Origin: UBA1794 sp050946375
GTDB taxonomy: Bacteria > Bacteroidota > Bacteroidia > Bacteroidales > Bacteroidaceae
Length of the DNA stretch: 64,000 nt
Direction: 5' to 3'
NCBI GenBank assembly: GCA_050946375.1
Contig: JBMNUT010000007.1
Coordinates: 62,001 to 126,000, forward strand
Position 1 is the stretch's first letter. Each line of letters opens with the position of its first letter. Both the position numbers and the translations under genes were made by a program. The notes beneath the pieces are model-generated. The model ran no database searches, had not been told where the DNA came from, and saw nothing but the letters and a program-made list of their open reading frames with translations. Below are positions 8,775 to 16,334 of this stretch, piece by piece.

Positions 8775-10889
8775 TTATAATAAATCCACACGGCCTTTCA
8801 CTTCTTCAAGAACCGTTTTTGCTATCGAAGTCGATACCTGGGCATAGTGCGAGAAAGTCATGGAAGAAGTAGCACGACCCGAAGTAATCGTACGCAAAGC
8901 CGTCACATAGCCGAACATTTCAGCCATCGGAACGTTAGCTTTTACGATACGGGCACCCGAACGGCTCGTTTCCATACCTTCTACTTGTCCGCGACGTTTG
9001 TTCAAGTCGCCAATCACATCACCCATGTTCTCCTCAGGAGTTACGACTTCCAGCTTCATGATCGGCTCCAGCAACACAGGACCTGCCTTAGCGCAAGCAT
9101 TCTTATAAGCCTGGATTGCGGCAATCTCAAACGAAAGCTGATCGGAGTCTACCGGGTGGAAAGAGCCATCCAACAGAGTCACTTTCAACGAATCCAAGGG
9201 GTAGCCAGCCAATACGCCATTTTTCATAGCGGTCTGGAAACCTTTTTGTACTGCAGGAATAAACTCCTTGGGCACATTACCACCTTTTACTTCATCGATG
9301 AACTGGAGACCTCCCTCAAAACCTTCATCAACAGGACCTACATTTACGATAATATCGGCAAACTTACCGCGACCACCGGACTGTTTCTTATAGACCTCAC
9401 GGAGGTTAACAGTCTTCGTAATAGCCTCTTTATAGGATACCTGCGGACGACCTTGGTTACATTCTACCTTGAATTCACGTTTCAGACGGTCGATGATGAT
9501 ATCCAAGTGCAGTTCACCCATTCCGGAGATTACCGTCTGACCGGTCTGCTCGTCGGTAGATACGCGGAAAGTAGGATCTTCTTCTGCCAGCTTAGCCAAG
9601 CCCATGGACAGTTTATCCATATCTTTCTGAGTCTTAGGCTCTACGGCAATACCGATCACGGGATCGGGGAAGTCCATGGATTCCAGTACAATCGGAGCGC
9701 TCTCATCACAAAGAGTATCACCCGTACGGATATCCTTGAAACCTACTCCAGCACCAATATCACCAGCGCTGATTACATCTACCGGATTCTGCTTGTTCGA
9801 GTGCATCTGGAACAAACGGGAAACGCGTTCTTTCTTACCGGAACGAGAATTATAGATGTACGAGCCAGCTTCTATCTTACCCGAATATACACGGAAGAAA
9901 GTCAGACGACCTACATAAGGATCGGTTGCAATCTTGAAGGCCAATGCTGCCGTCTTCTCATCTTCAGAAGGCTTGCGGTCTTCTTCAGCACCGGTAGTAG
10001 GATTCGTACCGACAACGTTCTCCGTATCCATGGGAGAAGGTAAGAAAGCGCAGATATAATCGAGCAGAGTCTGCACGCCCTTATTCTTAAAGGAAGAGCC
10101 GCACAACATCGGCACTACAGACATCTTGATAGTAGCGTTACGCAATGCGCGCAAGATTTCCTCTTCCGTAATCGTAGAAGGATCATCGAAGAACTTCTCC
10201 ATCAACGCATCGTCGAACTCAGCTACCTGTTCCAACATCTTGCCGCGCCATTCCTGAGCCTCATCGAGCAGATTAGCCGGAATCTCATCCACTTCGTAAT
10301 CTGCACCCATCGTCTCATCATGCCAGTAGATGGCTTTCATCTTGATCAGGTCAACCAAACCCTTGAAGTTCTCTTCAGCGCCGATAGGAATAACGATAGC
10401 GCAAGGATTTGCACCCAGCACTTCTTTCATCTGACGCAGTACTTCGAAGAAGTTTGCACCCGAACGGTCCATCTTGTTCACATAGCCGATACGCGGAACA
10501 TTATATTTGTCAGCCTGACGCCATACCGTTTCCGACTGGGGCTCTACACCACCTACGGCACAGTATGTAGCGACAGCGCCATCCAGGACGCGCAAGGAAC
10601 GCTCAACCTCTGCGGTAAAGTCCACGTGTCCCGGAGTGTCAATCAGATTGATTTTATAAGTATGTCCGGCCCAGTTCCAGTGAGTAGTCGTAGCCGCAGA
10701 GGCAATCGTGATACCACGCTCCTGCTCCTGCACCATCCAGTCCATGGTTGCAGCTCCGTCATGCACTTCACCGATTTTATGAGTCAAACCGGTATAAAAA
10801 AGGATACGCTCCGAAGTGGTCGTCTTACCAGCATCGATGTGAGCCATGATGCCAATATTACGAGTGAGATGTAAGTCTTGCTTTGCCAT
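8775..10889 (-). CDS. fusA: translation elongation factor G
   Basis: EF-G is the GTPase that drives translocation of tRNA and mRNA on the ribosome. The 704-residue product has the G1 loop AHIDAGKT (residues 16-23), then DTPGHVDF and NKMD in domain I, followed by domains II-V with the conserved GMGELHLDIIIDRLKREF in domain III. Length is normal for a full EF-G. It lies between rpsG (9-base gap) and rpsJ, as in the str operon. Confidence 0.98.
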   Translation of the reverse strand: MAKQDLHLTRNIGIMAHIDAGKTTTSERILFYTGLTHKIGEVHDGAATMDWMVQEQERGITIASAATTTHWNWAGHTYKINLIDTPGHVDFTAEVERSLRVLDGAVATYCAVGGVEPQSETVWRQADKYNVPRIGYVNKMDRSGANFFEVLRQMKEVLGANPCAIVIPIGAEENFKGLVDLIKMKAIYWHDETMGADYEVDEIPANLLDEAQEWRGKMLEQVAEFDDALMEKFFDDPSTITEEEILRALRNATIKMSVVPMLCGSSFKNKGVQTLLDYICAFLPSPMDTENVVGTNPTTGAEEDRKPSEDEKTAALAFKIATDPYVGRLTFFRVYSGKIEAGSYIYNSRSGKKERVSRLFQMHSNKQNPVDVISAGDIGAGVGFKDIRTGDTLCDESAPIVLESMDFPDPVIGIAVEPKTQKDMDKLSMGLAKLAEEDPTFRVSTDEQTGQTVISGMGELHLDIIIDRLKREFKVECNQGRPQVSYKEAITKTVNLREVYKKQSGGRGKFADIIVNVGPVDEGFEGGLQFIDEVKGGNVPKEFIPAVQKGFQTAMKNGVLAGYPLDSLKVTLLDGSFHPVDSDQLSFEIAAIQAYKNACAKAGPVLLEPIMKLEVVTPEENMGDVIGDLNKRRGQVEGMETSRSGARIVKANVPMAEMFGYVTALRTITSGRATSSMTFSHYAQVSTSIAKTVLEEVKGRVDLL

Positions 10890-10898
10890 AATTCTTTA

Positions 10899-11375
10899 TT
10901 AAAATCTAAAGTGAGCAAAGGCACGGTTAGCTTCAGCCATGCGGTGCATATCTTCCTTACGCTTGTAAGCGCCGCCCTGCTCATTGTATGCGTCCATGAT
11001 TTCCGCAGCCAATTTATCCGACATAGTCTTGCCACCTCTTTTGCGGGCAAAGCTGATCAGATTCTTCATAGAGATAGACTCTTTACGTTCCGGACGAATT
11101 TCGGTAGGAACTTGGAAAGTCGCACCACCCACGCGGCGAGATTTTACTTCCACCTGCGGAGTTACATTATCCAACGACTTCTTCCAGATTTCCAAAGCCG
11201 TCTTTTCTTCGTTAGCCATTTTGTTGCCGACGATTTCGAGAGCCTTGTAGAAGATTTCATACGAGGTATTCTTCTTACCGTCATACATCAGATGGTTCAC
11301 GAACTTCGACACTTTCCGGTCGTTAAATACGGGATCCGGGAGGACTACCCGTTTTTTAGGTTTTGATTTTCTCAT
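10899..11375 (-). CDS. rpsG: 30S ribosomal protein S7
   Basis: S7 (uS7) organises the 3' domain of 16S rRNA and lines the E site. The 158-residue product starts MRKSKPKKRVVLPDPVFNDR and has the helical core with VGGATFQVPTEIRPERKESI. The gap from rpsL is 139 bases, by far the longest in the operon, and holds an inverted repeat that ends just before this start codon; see the separate regulatory entry. Confidence 0.98.
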   Translation of the reverse strand: MRKSKPKKRVVLPDPVFNDRKVSKFVNHLMYDGKKNTSYEIFYKALEIVGNKMANEEKTALEIWKKSLDNVTPQVEVKSRRVGGATFQVPTEIRPERKESISMKNLISFARKRGGKTMSDKLAAEIMDAYNEQGGAYKRKEDMHRMAEANRAFAHFRF

Positions 11376-11379
11376 AAAA

Positions 11380-11476
11380 TTGTTTGAATAATAAATGTTT
11401 TGTTTTCGGCTGCTTCACGTATTCTTCAGCACCCCACTGGGAACTTACTCAACCATTACCGCATTCCTTCAAACAA
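11380..11476 (-). promoter_or_regulatory. candidate S7 translational control element (rpsL-rpsG spacer)
   Basis: The 139-base spacer between rpsL and rpsG contains 9-base arms TTGTTTGAA (11468-11476) and TTCAAACAA (11380-11388), so a folded mRNA would close a stem 4 bases upstream of the rpsG start codon. In E. coli S7 represses its own synthesis at a structured rpsL-rpsG spacer. That this is the equivalent site is inference; the sequence itself is not similar to the E. coli element. Confidence 0.4.
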
Positions 11477-11514
11477 AAACCCGTTATTTCTTATTTTCAG
11501 AGGCTGGTTCCGAA

Positions 11515-11904
11515 TTATTTCTTTGCAGCACCTGCCTTAGGACGCTTAGCTCCGTATTTAGAGCGACGTTGCGTACGGTTCGACACACCTGCGGTATCCA
11601 AAGTTCCGCGTACGATGTGATAACGAACACCCGGCAGATCTTTCACACGTCCGCCACGAACCAATACAATCGAGTGCTCTTGCAGATTGTGTCCCTCACC
11701 CGGGATGTAGGAGTTCACTTCCTTCTGGTTAGAGAGTTTCACACGAGCCACTTTACGCATGGCCGAATTAGGCTTTTTAGGGGTAGTAGTGTAAACACGC
11801 ACGCACACGCCACGCCGCTGAGGGCACGCATCGAGTGCGGGGGATTTACTCTCATCCACCAAGTCAGCCCGTCCTTTCCTTACTAATTGCTGAATTGTAG
11901 GCAT
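11515..11904 (-). CDS. rpsL: 30S ribosomal protein S12
   Basis: S12 (uS12) checks codon-anticodon pairing at the decoding centre. The 129-residue product starts MPTIQQLVRKGR and keeps both lysines commonly changed in streptomycin resistance, in TTTPKKPNSA and GGRVKDLPGVRYH, so it reads as drug-sensitive. It is the first gene of the transcription unit and lies about 60 bases downstream of a clear promoter. Confidence 0.98.
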   Translation of the reverse strand: MPTIQQLVRKGRADLVDESKSPALDACPQRRGVCVRVYTTTPKKPNSAMRKVARVKLSNQKEVNSYIPGEGHNLQEHSIVLVRGGRVKDLPGVRYHIVRGTLDTAGVSNRTQRRSKYGAKRPKAGAAKK

Positions 11905-11969
11905 TTTTACTAATTCTTTTTATGTTATATTTTTTGTTTATATATTATTCCACCGTATATTTTGGGCTG

Positions 11970-12000
11970 CAAAATTACGAAGATTATCTGGAAAAGCAAT
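11970..12000 (-). promoter_or_regulatory. promoter of the rpsL-led ribosomal operon
   Basis: On the minus strand ATTG (-33) is followed after 19 bases by TAATTTTG (-7), which fits the Bacteroidota vegetative promoter TTTG/TAnnTTTG. The expected transcription start near 11,963 gives a 5' leader of about 60 bases before rpsL. The upstream DUF3467 gene is therefore probably not needed for ribosomal protein expression. Confidence 0.7.
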
Positions 12001-12061
12001 GAGGACGGCCTGTTTTTTTCTTCATTTTCAGGGAAAAAAGCCTGTTTGTTGTTTAAACGAA

Positions 12062-12095
12062 GCGGGGCGCCCCCTCTATTGAGAGTGCGCCCCGC
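12062..12095. terminator. GC-rich hairpin between DUF3467 gene and rpsL promoter
   Basis: Arms GCGGGGCGC and GCGCCCCGC enclose a smaller CTCT/GAGAG stem. A T-run follows on the plus strand (CCGTTTTTAT) and a weaker TTCGTTTAAAC on the minus strand. The minus-strand reading would end transcripts of the DUF3467 gene and insulate the ribosomal promoter. Confidence 0.5.
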
Positions 12096-12119
12096 CCGTT
12101 TTTATCGGCAGCCTTCTGC

Positions 12120-12434
12120 TTATGCTTCGCCGCTCACGCCGGGAAAAGGTGCTACATAAGTTCCTTTTTCCATCTCTATTTTCCCGTTTTTCTCCTCATA
12201 CTTGCGTATATTGTCCTGCAAGGCATAGAGCAAACGCTTGGTATGCTCCGGCGTAAGGATTACGCGGCTCCGTACCGTTGCCTTGGGAACACCCGGCATT
12301 ATACGGATAAAGTCGAGAATAAACTCGCTGGTTGAATGCGTTATCATGGCCATGTTGGCATAAGTACCTTGGGCTACATCGGCGGGCAGCTCTATCTGCA
12401 TTTGCCCGTCATGGGGATTTTTACTGTCTGACAT
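12120..12434 (-). CDS. DUF3467 family protein
   Basis: This 104-residue protein has the DUF3467 pattern: a conserved segment around YANMAMITHSTSEFILDFIR, then VRSRVILTPEHTKRLLYALQ, and a charged tail. Function is unknown; the family is short, soluble and has no signal peptide. In many Bacteroidales it sits between rpoC and rpsL. Here rpoC is absent and the upstream neighbour is a divergent outer-membrane protein gene, so the str region looks rearranged at this point. Family call is firm; role is unknown. Confidence 0.85.
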   Translation of the reverse strand: MSDSKNPHDGQMQIELPADVAQGTYANMAMITHSTSEFILDFIRIMPGVPKATVRSRVILTPEHTKRLLYALQDNIRKYEEKNGKIEMEKGTYVAPFPGVSGEA

Positions 12435-12799
12435 AGTTGTTTCTTTATGTTCGGTTATTAGTTATGGGTCCAATCCGGCTCCTTCCCGCGCCTATAATAT
12501 ATAAGGTATAAGAAAAAAGAGCCCGTATAGGGATAGCAAAGATAGGATTATTCGGTCAATCCCGCAACTCTGCCCCGCAAATAAATCCCCACCTTTCCCG
12601 TAAAAGCCATGCCTCGTCCGATGAAAAGCCGGGGCGATTTTCCGGAAAAATGCCTCGCCTTTCGACTCAAAGTAGCAAGGCAATCTGCGGTAAACCGACG
12701 CGTAACAAGATAAAAAACAGAATAAAAAGCCGGACAGATACCGTATTAAAAGGATAAAAAACTATCTTTGCCCCCGAATAAACCACAAAATTATTGACT
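12435..12799. other. intergenic region with one degenerate repeat unit
   Basis: This 365-base stretch lies between two divergent genes. It carries a degenerate unit of the 22-bp repeat family at about 12,633-12,655 (GCGATTTTCCGGAAAAATGC) and the promoter of the next gene at 12,763. I see no RNA gene and no rpoC remnant in it. Confidence 0.5.
12763..12770 (+). promoter_or_regulatory. -7 promoter element of the barrel protein gene
   Basis: TATCTTTG matches TAnnTTTG and lies 30 bases before the ATG at 12,800. No clear TTTG is seen at the -33 position, so this is a partial match. Confidence 0.5.
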
Positions 12800-13444
12800 A
12801 TGAAAAAGTACCTTATCACATTTGTTGCCGCATTTGCGCTCCTGTTCGCCGCAACTCCTGCCGAGGCGCAGCTGAAGTGGGGTCTGAAAGGCGGCTTGAA
12901 CCTGACCAATCCCTCGCTCGACATGGAAGGAGGAAGCCTGAAAAGTAAAGCCGGATGGTTCATCGGACCGATGGCCGAGTTCACGATTCCCGTTGTCGGC
13001 TTAGGCGTGGACGGAGCCATCATGTACTCCCAGGCCGACAGCAAGCTGGAGATTGCAGAAGAAGGAAGCACTACGGTGAAACAAAAATACATCGACGTAC
13101 CCATCAACCTGAAGTACTCCATCGGATTGGGCAGCATGGCTGCCGTATTCATAGCTGCCGGCCCGCAGTTCTCCTTCAACATTAGCGGAGATTCCTTTAA
13201 AGACGCCGTAGAAAAAATCTATGATACGACCGTTGATGCCACCGACGGAGATATTGAGAACAAGACGTTCCAAACGTCACTCAACGTAGGCCTCGGCGTC
13301 AAACTCCTGAGCAAGCTCCAGATTTACGGCGGCTACAACATAGCCCTGACCGACGGCTTCAGCCTCAAGAGTGCCAGCGACCAGATTTTCAACGGCTCTG
13401 GAAAGAACAACATGTGGAAAGTCTCCGTAGCATACCTCTTCTAA
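12800..13444 (+). CDS. outer-membrane beta-barrel protein (porin-like, PF13568 type)
   Basis: The 214-residue product starts MKKYLITFVAAFALLFAATP and has a signal peptide with cleavage after EAQ. The mature part alternates hydrophobic and polar residues in short strands (LKWGLKGGLNLTNP, YIDVPINLKYSIGLG, LQIYGGYNIALTDGF) and ends in MWKVSVAYLF, a terminal aromatic residue as in outer-membrane barrels. It is probably an 8-stranded barrel. Its ligand is unknown. The ATG at 12,800 is preferred over a TTG two codons upstream. It has its own promoter. Confidence 0.85.
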   Translation: MKKYLITFVAAFALLFAATPAEAQLKWGLKGGLNLTNPSLDMEGGSLKSKAGWFIGPMAEFTIPVVGLGVDGAIMYSQADSKLEIAEEGSTTVKQKYIDVPINLKYSIGLGSMAAVFIAAGPQFSFNISGDSFKDAVEKIYDTTVDATDGDIENKTFQTSLNVGLGVKLLSKLQIYGGYNIALTDGFSLKSASDQIFNGSGKNNMWKVSVAYLF

Positions 13445-13466
13445 GATTTTTCCACTACCCTCTCCC

Positions 13467-13523
13467 AATCCCTGGAAAACATTGCCGGACATTTCCCGAT
13501 GCCGCAACGCTTTTCCAGGGATT
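13467..13523. repeat. degenerate palindromic repeat unit with 13-bp inverted arms
   Basis: Arms AATCCCTGGAAAA (13,467-13,479) and TTTTCCAGGGATT (13,511-13,523) flank GGAAAACATTGCCGGACATT, a degenerate copy of the local 22-bp repeat. Located between the barrel gene and priA, it could act as a weak terminator, although no T-run follows. Confidence 0.55.
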
Positions 13524-13557
13524 AGCTTATTTCCCGGAACAATTACGATAACTCCAC

Positions 13558-15879
13558 ATGCGCTTTGCCGAACTCATACTTCCCCTCCCCCTACCCGGTT
13601 GTTTCACGTACAGCATCCCTCCCGAACTGGAAGGGCAACTGCAAATCGGCATGCGCGTCCTCGTTCCCTTCGGAAAAAACAAGTACCACACCGGAATCGT
13701 GCGGCATCTGACCGACACCCCACCCGAGGGATTCGAAATAAAGCCCATTGCCACTGCGATAGACGACAGCCCCATCGTCACCGAAGCCCAGCTTCGGCTG
13801 TGGGAATGGATGGCGGCCTACTACATTTGCACCGCAGGAGAAGTAATGAAGGCTGCGCTTCCCGCCGGACTGAGGCCGGAAGGCAATAGAAAAGAAGGCC
13901 TCAAACAGCATTACCGCCCGCGCACAGAGCCATTCATACAGCTCAATCCCGAATTTCTCGACGAACAAAAGCTGCACGACGCGCTCGATTCGCTAAAAAG
14001 GGCCGACAAACAGCGCGACTTGTTCCTCCGTTTTCTGGAGCGATGCGGGCTTCTCGACGAAAACGCAGGCACTTTTAGCGAAAAGTCCGAGGACTTTTCT
14101 GAAAAAGCGCAGGCACTTCCCGCCATTCCACGCAGCACGGTACAGAAATGGGGCTCCCCCGCCCTGCTGACCGCCCTCATCAAACGCGGACTGCTCCAAT
14201 GCTTCGAGCGCGAAACCGGACGTCTCGACCTCGAATCGCACGCCACAGTCTGCCCCAACCAGCTGAACCCTGCCCAAAAAGCGGCTTACGACAGCCTGAA
14301 AGCACAGTTCCGCGAGAAAAGCACCTGCCTGCTCTACGGAGTCACCGCCAGCGGAAAGACCGAGCTCTACATACATCTGATCGAAGAAACGCTTCGCGCC
14401 GGGAAACAAGTGCTTTACTTTTTGCCGGAAATAGCCCTCACCACCCAAATAACCGAACGCCTCAAGTCCATCTTCGGCAACCGTCTCGGCGTGTACCACT
14501 CACAATATTCCGACGAGGTGCGGGTCGAAATCTGGAAGAAGCAGCTCAGTCCGGAAGCATACCCGCTGATTCTGGGCGCCCGCTCGGCACTTTTCCTGCC
14601 TTTCCGCAACCTCGGCCTCATTATCGTCGACGAAGAGCACGAAAGCAGCTACAAGCAATTCGACCCCGCCCCGCGCTACCACGCCCGCGACGCAGCCCTC
14701 AAGCTGGCTTCCTACGCCGGAGCGCGCGTACTGCTCGGCAGCGCCACACCATCCATCGAGAGCTTCCACCGGGCCAAGAGCGGGCAATACGGATTTGCCG
14801 AGCTGAAACAGCGGTACAGCCGCGTGGAAATGCCTGAAATCAAAGCCGTAGACATACGGGAACTGCGCCGCAAAAAGCTCATGACGGGCAACTTTTCGTC
14901 CGAACTGCTGGCCGCCATCCGGAAAACCCTCGAACAGGGCGAACAAATACTCCTTTTTCAGAACCGACGCGGCTTCGCTCCGCTCGTCGAATGCAAGGCT
15001 TGCGGATGGGTGCCCCGCTGCAAAAACTGCGACGTAAGTCTCACTTACCACAAAGCCACGCACCGGCTCGTCTGCCACTACTGCGGTTATGCCGAGCCGC
15101 TGCCCCAGATATGCCCTTCCTGCGGGAGCCGGGAGCTGCGCCCGCAAGGACTGGGGACAGAACGCGTGGAGGACGAAATCGCAACCTACTTCCCTCAGGC
15201 GCGAATCGCCCGCATGGATGCCGACGTGGCCCATACCCGCAGACAATACGAGCAGATACTTTCAGCATTCAGCCAGCAGAAAATCGACATACTCATCGGC
15301 ACTCAGATGATTTCCAAGGGACTTGACTTCGGACACGTACGCACCGTCGGGATAATCGATGCCGACTCCATGCTGAACTTCCCCGACTTTCGCGCACACG
15401 AGCGGGCTTTTCAGCTGATGGCGCAAGTCGCCGGACGAGCGGGCCGCCGGGAAGCGCGGGGAGAAGTGCTGCTTCAGACGCGTGATGCGGCACATCCGGT
15501 CATAGCGCAGGTACTTTCCGGCAATTACGAAAGCCTTTACGAGGCTCAGCTGCAGGAACGCGCACTTTTCCGCTACCCTCCGTTCTACAAGCTCATATAT
15601 TTATTTCTAAAGCACCGCGATTCCTCGGTTTGCCTCAATGCGTCCCGCCATATCAGCCTGCTGCTTCGCCAATACCTGGGCAGCACACGCGTCACAGAAC
15701 CGCTGGAGCCCGTCGTAGCCCGCGTGCAACAACTCCACATCCGACAGACGATTATCAAGCTCGAGAGCGGGCTTTCGGCGCGAAAGATACGCGAGATATT
15801 CCAATACGCCCTCGCCGAATTACAAACTCATCCGGAGTTTCGTTCCGTAATCGTGTATTTCGACGTCGACCCGCAGTAG
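13558..15879 (+). CDS. priA: primosomal replication restart helicase PriA
   Basis: PriA binds stalled forks and restarts replication by loading the primosome; it is a 3'-5' superfamily 2 helicase. The 773-residue product has an N-terminal DNA-binding domain, Walker A GVTASGKTELY (about residues 260-270), motif II DEEHESSYKQ (about 357), and the zinc-binding insert with CKACGWVPRCKNCD, CHYCGYAEP and CPSCGS (about 479-525). Residues about 169-192 (AGTFSEKSEDFSEKAQALP) are a Ser/Glu-rich linker encoded by a copy of the intergenic 22-bp repeat. Otherwise complete. Confidence 0.96.
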   Translation: MRFAELILPLPLPGCFTYSIPPELEGQLQIGMRVLVPFGKNKYHTGIVRHLTDTPPEGFEIKPIATAIDDSPIVTEAQLRLWEWMAAYYICTAGEVMKAALPAGLRPEGNRKEGLKQHYRPRTEPFIQLNPEFLDEQKLHDALDSLKRADKQRDLFLRFLERCGLLDENAGTFSEKSEDFSEKAQALPAIPRSTVQKWGSPALLTALIKRGLLQCFERETGRLDLESHATVCPNQLNPAQKAAYDSLKAQFREKSTCLLYGVTASGKTELYIHLIEETLRAGKQVLYFLPEIALTTQITERLKSIFGNRLGVYHSQYSDEVRVEIWKKQLSPEAYPLILGARSALFLPFRNLGLIIVDEEHESSYKQFDPAPRYHARDAALKLASYAGARVLLGSATPSIESFHRAKSGQYGFAELKQRYSRVEMPEIKAVDIRELRRKKLMTGNFSSELLAAIRKTLEQGEQILLFQNRRGFAPLVECKACGWVPRCKNCDVSLTYHKATHRLVCHYCGYAEPLPQICPSCGSRELRPQGLGTERVEDEIATYFPQARIARMDADVAHTRRQYEQILSAFSQQKIDILIGTQMISKGLDFGHVRTVGIIDADSMLNFPDFRAHERAFQLMAQVAGRAGRREARGEVLLQTRDAAHPVIAQVLSGNYESLYEAQLQERALFRYPPFYKLIYLFLKHRDSSVCLNASRHISLLLRQYLGSTRVTEPLEPVVARVQQLHIRQTIIKLESGLSARKIREIFQYALAELQTHPEFRSVIVYFDVDPQ
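14066..14124. repeat. 22-bp palindromic repeat inside priA
   Basis: The sequence GGCACTTTTAGCGAAAAGTC, then GAGGACTTTTCTGAAAAAGC, then GCAGGCACTTCC, has the same 20-22 base period and half-sites as the repeats between genes. It is read in frame as a linker between the N-terminal domain and the helicase core of PriA. Confidence 0.7.
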
Positions 15880-15955
15880 CTTTCCGGCAAAAGTGCCGCA
15901 TGAAACTGCCGAAAGTGCAAGTACTTTTCACGCAAAGTCCATAGACTTCTCCCCG
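15880..15955. repeat. 22-bp palindromic repeat array after priA
   Basis: The array starts at the base after the priA stop codon: CTTTCCGGCAAAAGTGCCG, then GAAACTGCCGAAAGTGCAAG, then TACTTTTCACGCAAAGTCC. Half-sites (AAAAGTGCC, ACTTTTC) match the family, with drift between units. Confidence 0.7.
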
Positions 15956-15964
15956 TAAGTCTGA

Positions 15965-15993
15965 AGCCGATGCTCGTCATGTGGCTCTTTTTT
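15965..15993 (+). terminator. weak hairpin-T-run terminator after priA
   Basis: AGCC (15,965-15,968) pairs with GGCT (15,983-15,986), with an inner ATG/CAT pairing, followed by CTTTTTTT-like sequence. The stem is short, so confidence is limited. Confidence 0.4.
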
Positions 15994-16025
15994 ATGGAAA
16001 AGTCCTATTTTTCTTGCATGATTAG

Positions 16026-16056
16026 TTTGATGTTTCAGAAAAAGCCCCTATCTTTG
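16026..16056 (+). promoter_or_regulatory. promoter of candidate small RNA
   Basis: TTTG (16,026-16,029), exactly 19 bases, then TATCTTTG (16,049-16,056): a full match to the Bacteroidota promoter consensus. No open reading frame of any size follows on this strand before the terminator at 16,112. Confidence 0.75.
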
Positions 16057-16061
16057 TAGAG

Positions 16062-16146
16062 CTAAAACTAAAGAATAGTTTCATAATTGTTTTGATTTGG
16101 TTAGATAAATTGCGGCCTGTCCGAGAGGATCGGCCGCTTTTTTATT
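16062..16146 (+). ncRNA. candidate small RNA of about 80 nt
   Basis: A consensus promoter is followed 55 bases later by an intrinsic terminator, with no start codon and ORF between. The RNA would begin with a small hairpin (AAACTA, loop AAGAA, TAGTTT; 16,065-16,081), then an A/U-rich single-stranded stretch, then the terminator stem. It lies between priA and the convergent pruA, so it cannot be a leader of either. I do not recognise an RNA family; base pairing with trans targets would be typical but is inference. Confidence 0.6.
16112..16146 (+). terminator. intrinsic terminator of candidate small RNA
   Basis: GCGGCC (16,112-16,117) pairs with GGCCGC (16,132-16,137); an inner TCC/GGA stem is capped by GAGA. 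TTTTTTATTTT follows on the plus strand. Confidence 0.75.
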
Positions 16147-16228
16147 TTCGCTCCTCATCCCCTTTCCGCAAACTTTCCTCACGCTTTTCGCGACTTTGCT
16201 TATCACTCCTCCGGAACTGTACGGATAC

Positions 16229-16269
16229 AAAATAATCAGGGCCGCCTTGCTTCAGCAAAGCAGCCCTGA
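16229..16269 (-). terminator. terminator of pruA
   Basis: On the minus strand TCAGGGC...TTGCT and AGCAA...GCCCTGA form a long, nearly perfect stem (16,236-16,269), followed by TTATTTT. It lies 66 bases after the pruA stop. Confidence 0.7.
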
Positions 16270-16334
16270 CTTTTCAGATTCGTCGCCGGAAGCGTTTTTC
16301 TTCCGACATGCGATATTCGATCTGTACTACGCTA

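Noticed and set aside
8847..10043. Plus-strand frame opposite fusA
   Set aside because: Antisense to elongation factor G; no start signal or promoter.
11515..11904. Streptomycin-resistance change in S12
   Set aside because: Both lysines commonly altered are present (PKKPNSA and GGRVKDLPG).
15880..16334. tRNA gene in the priA-pruA gap
   Set aside because: No cloverleaf or T-loop sequence (GTTCRA) was found; the gap is explained by repeats, an sRNA unit and a terminator.
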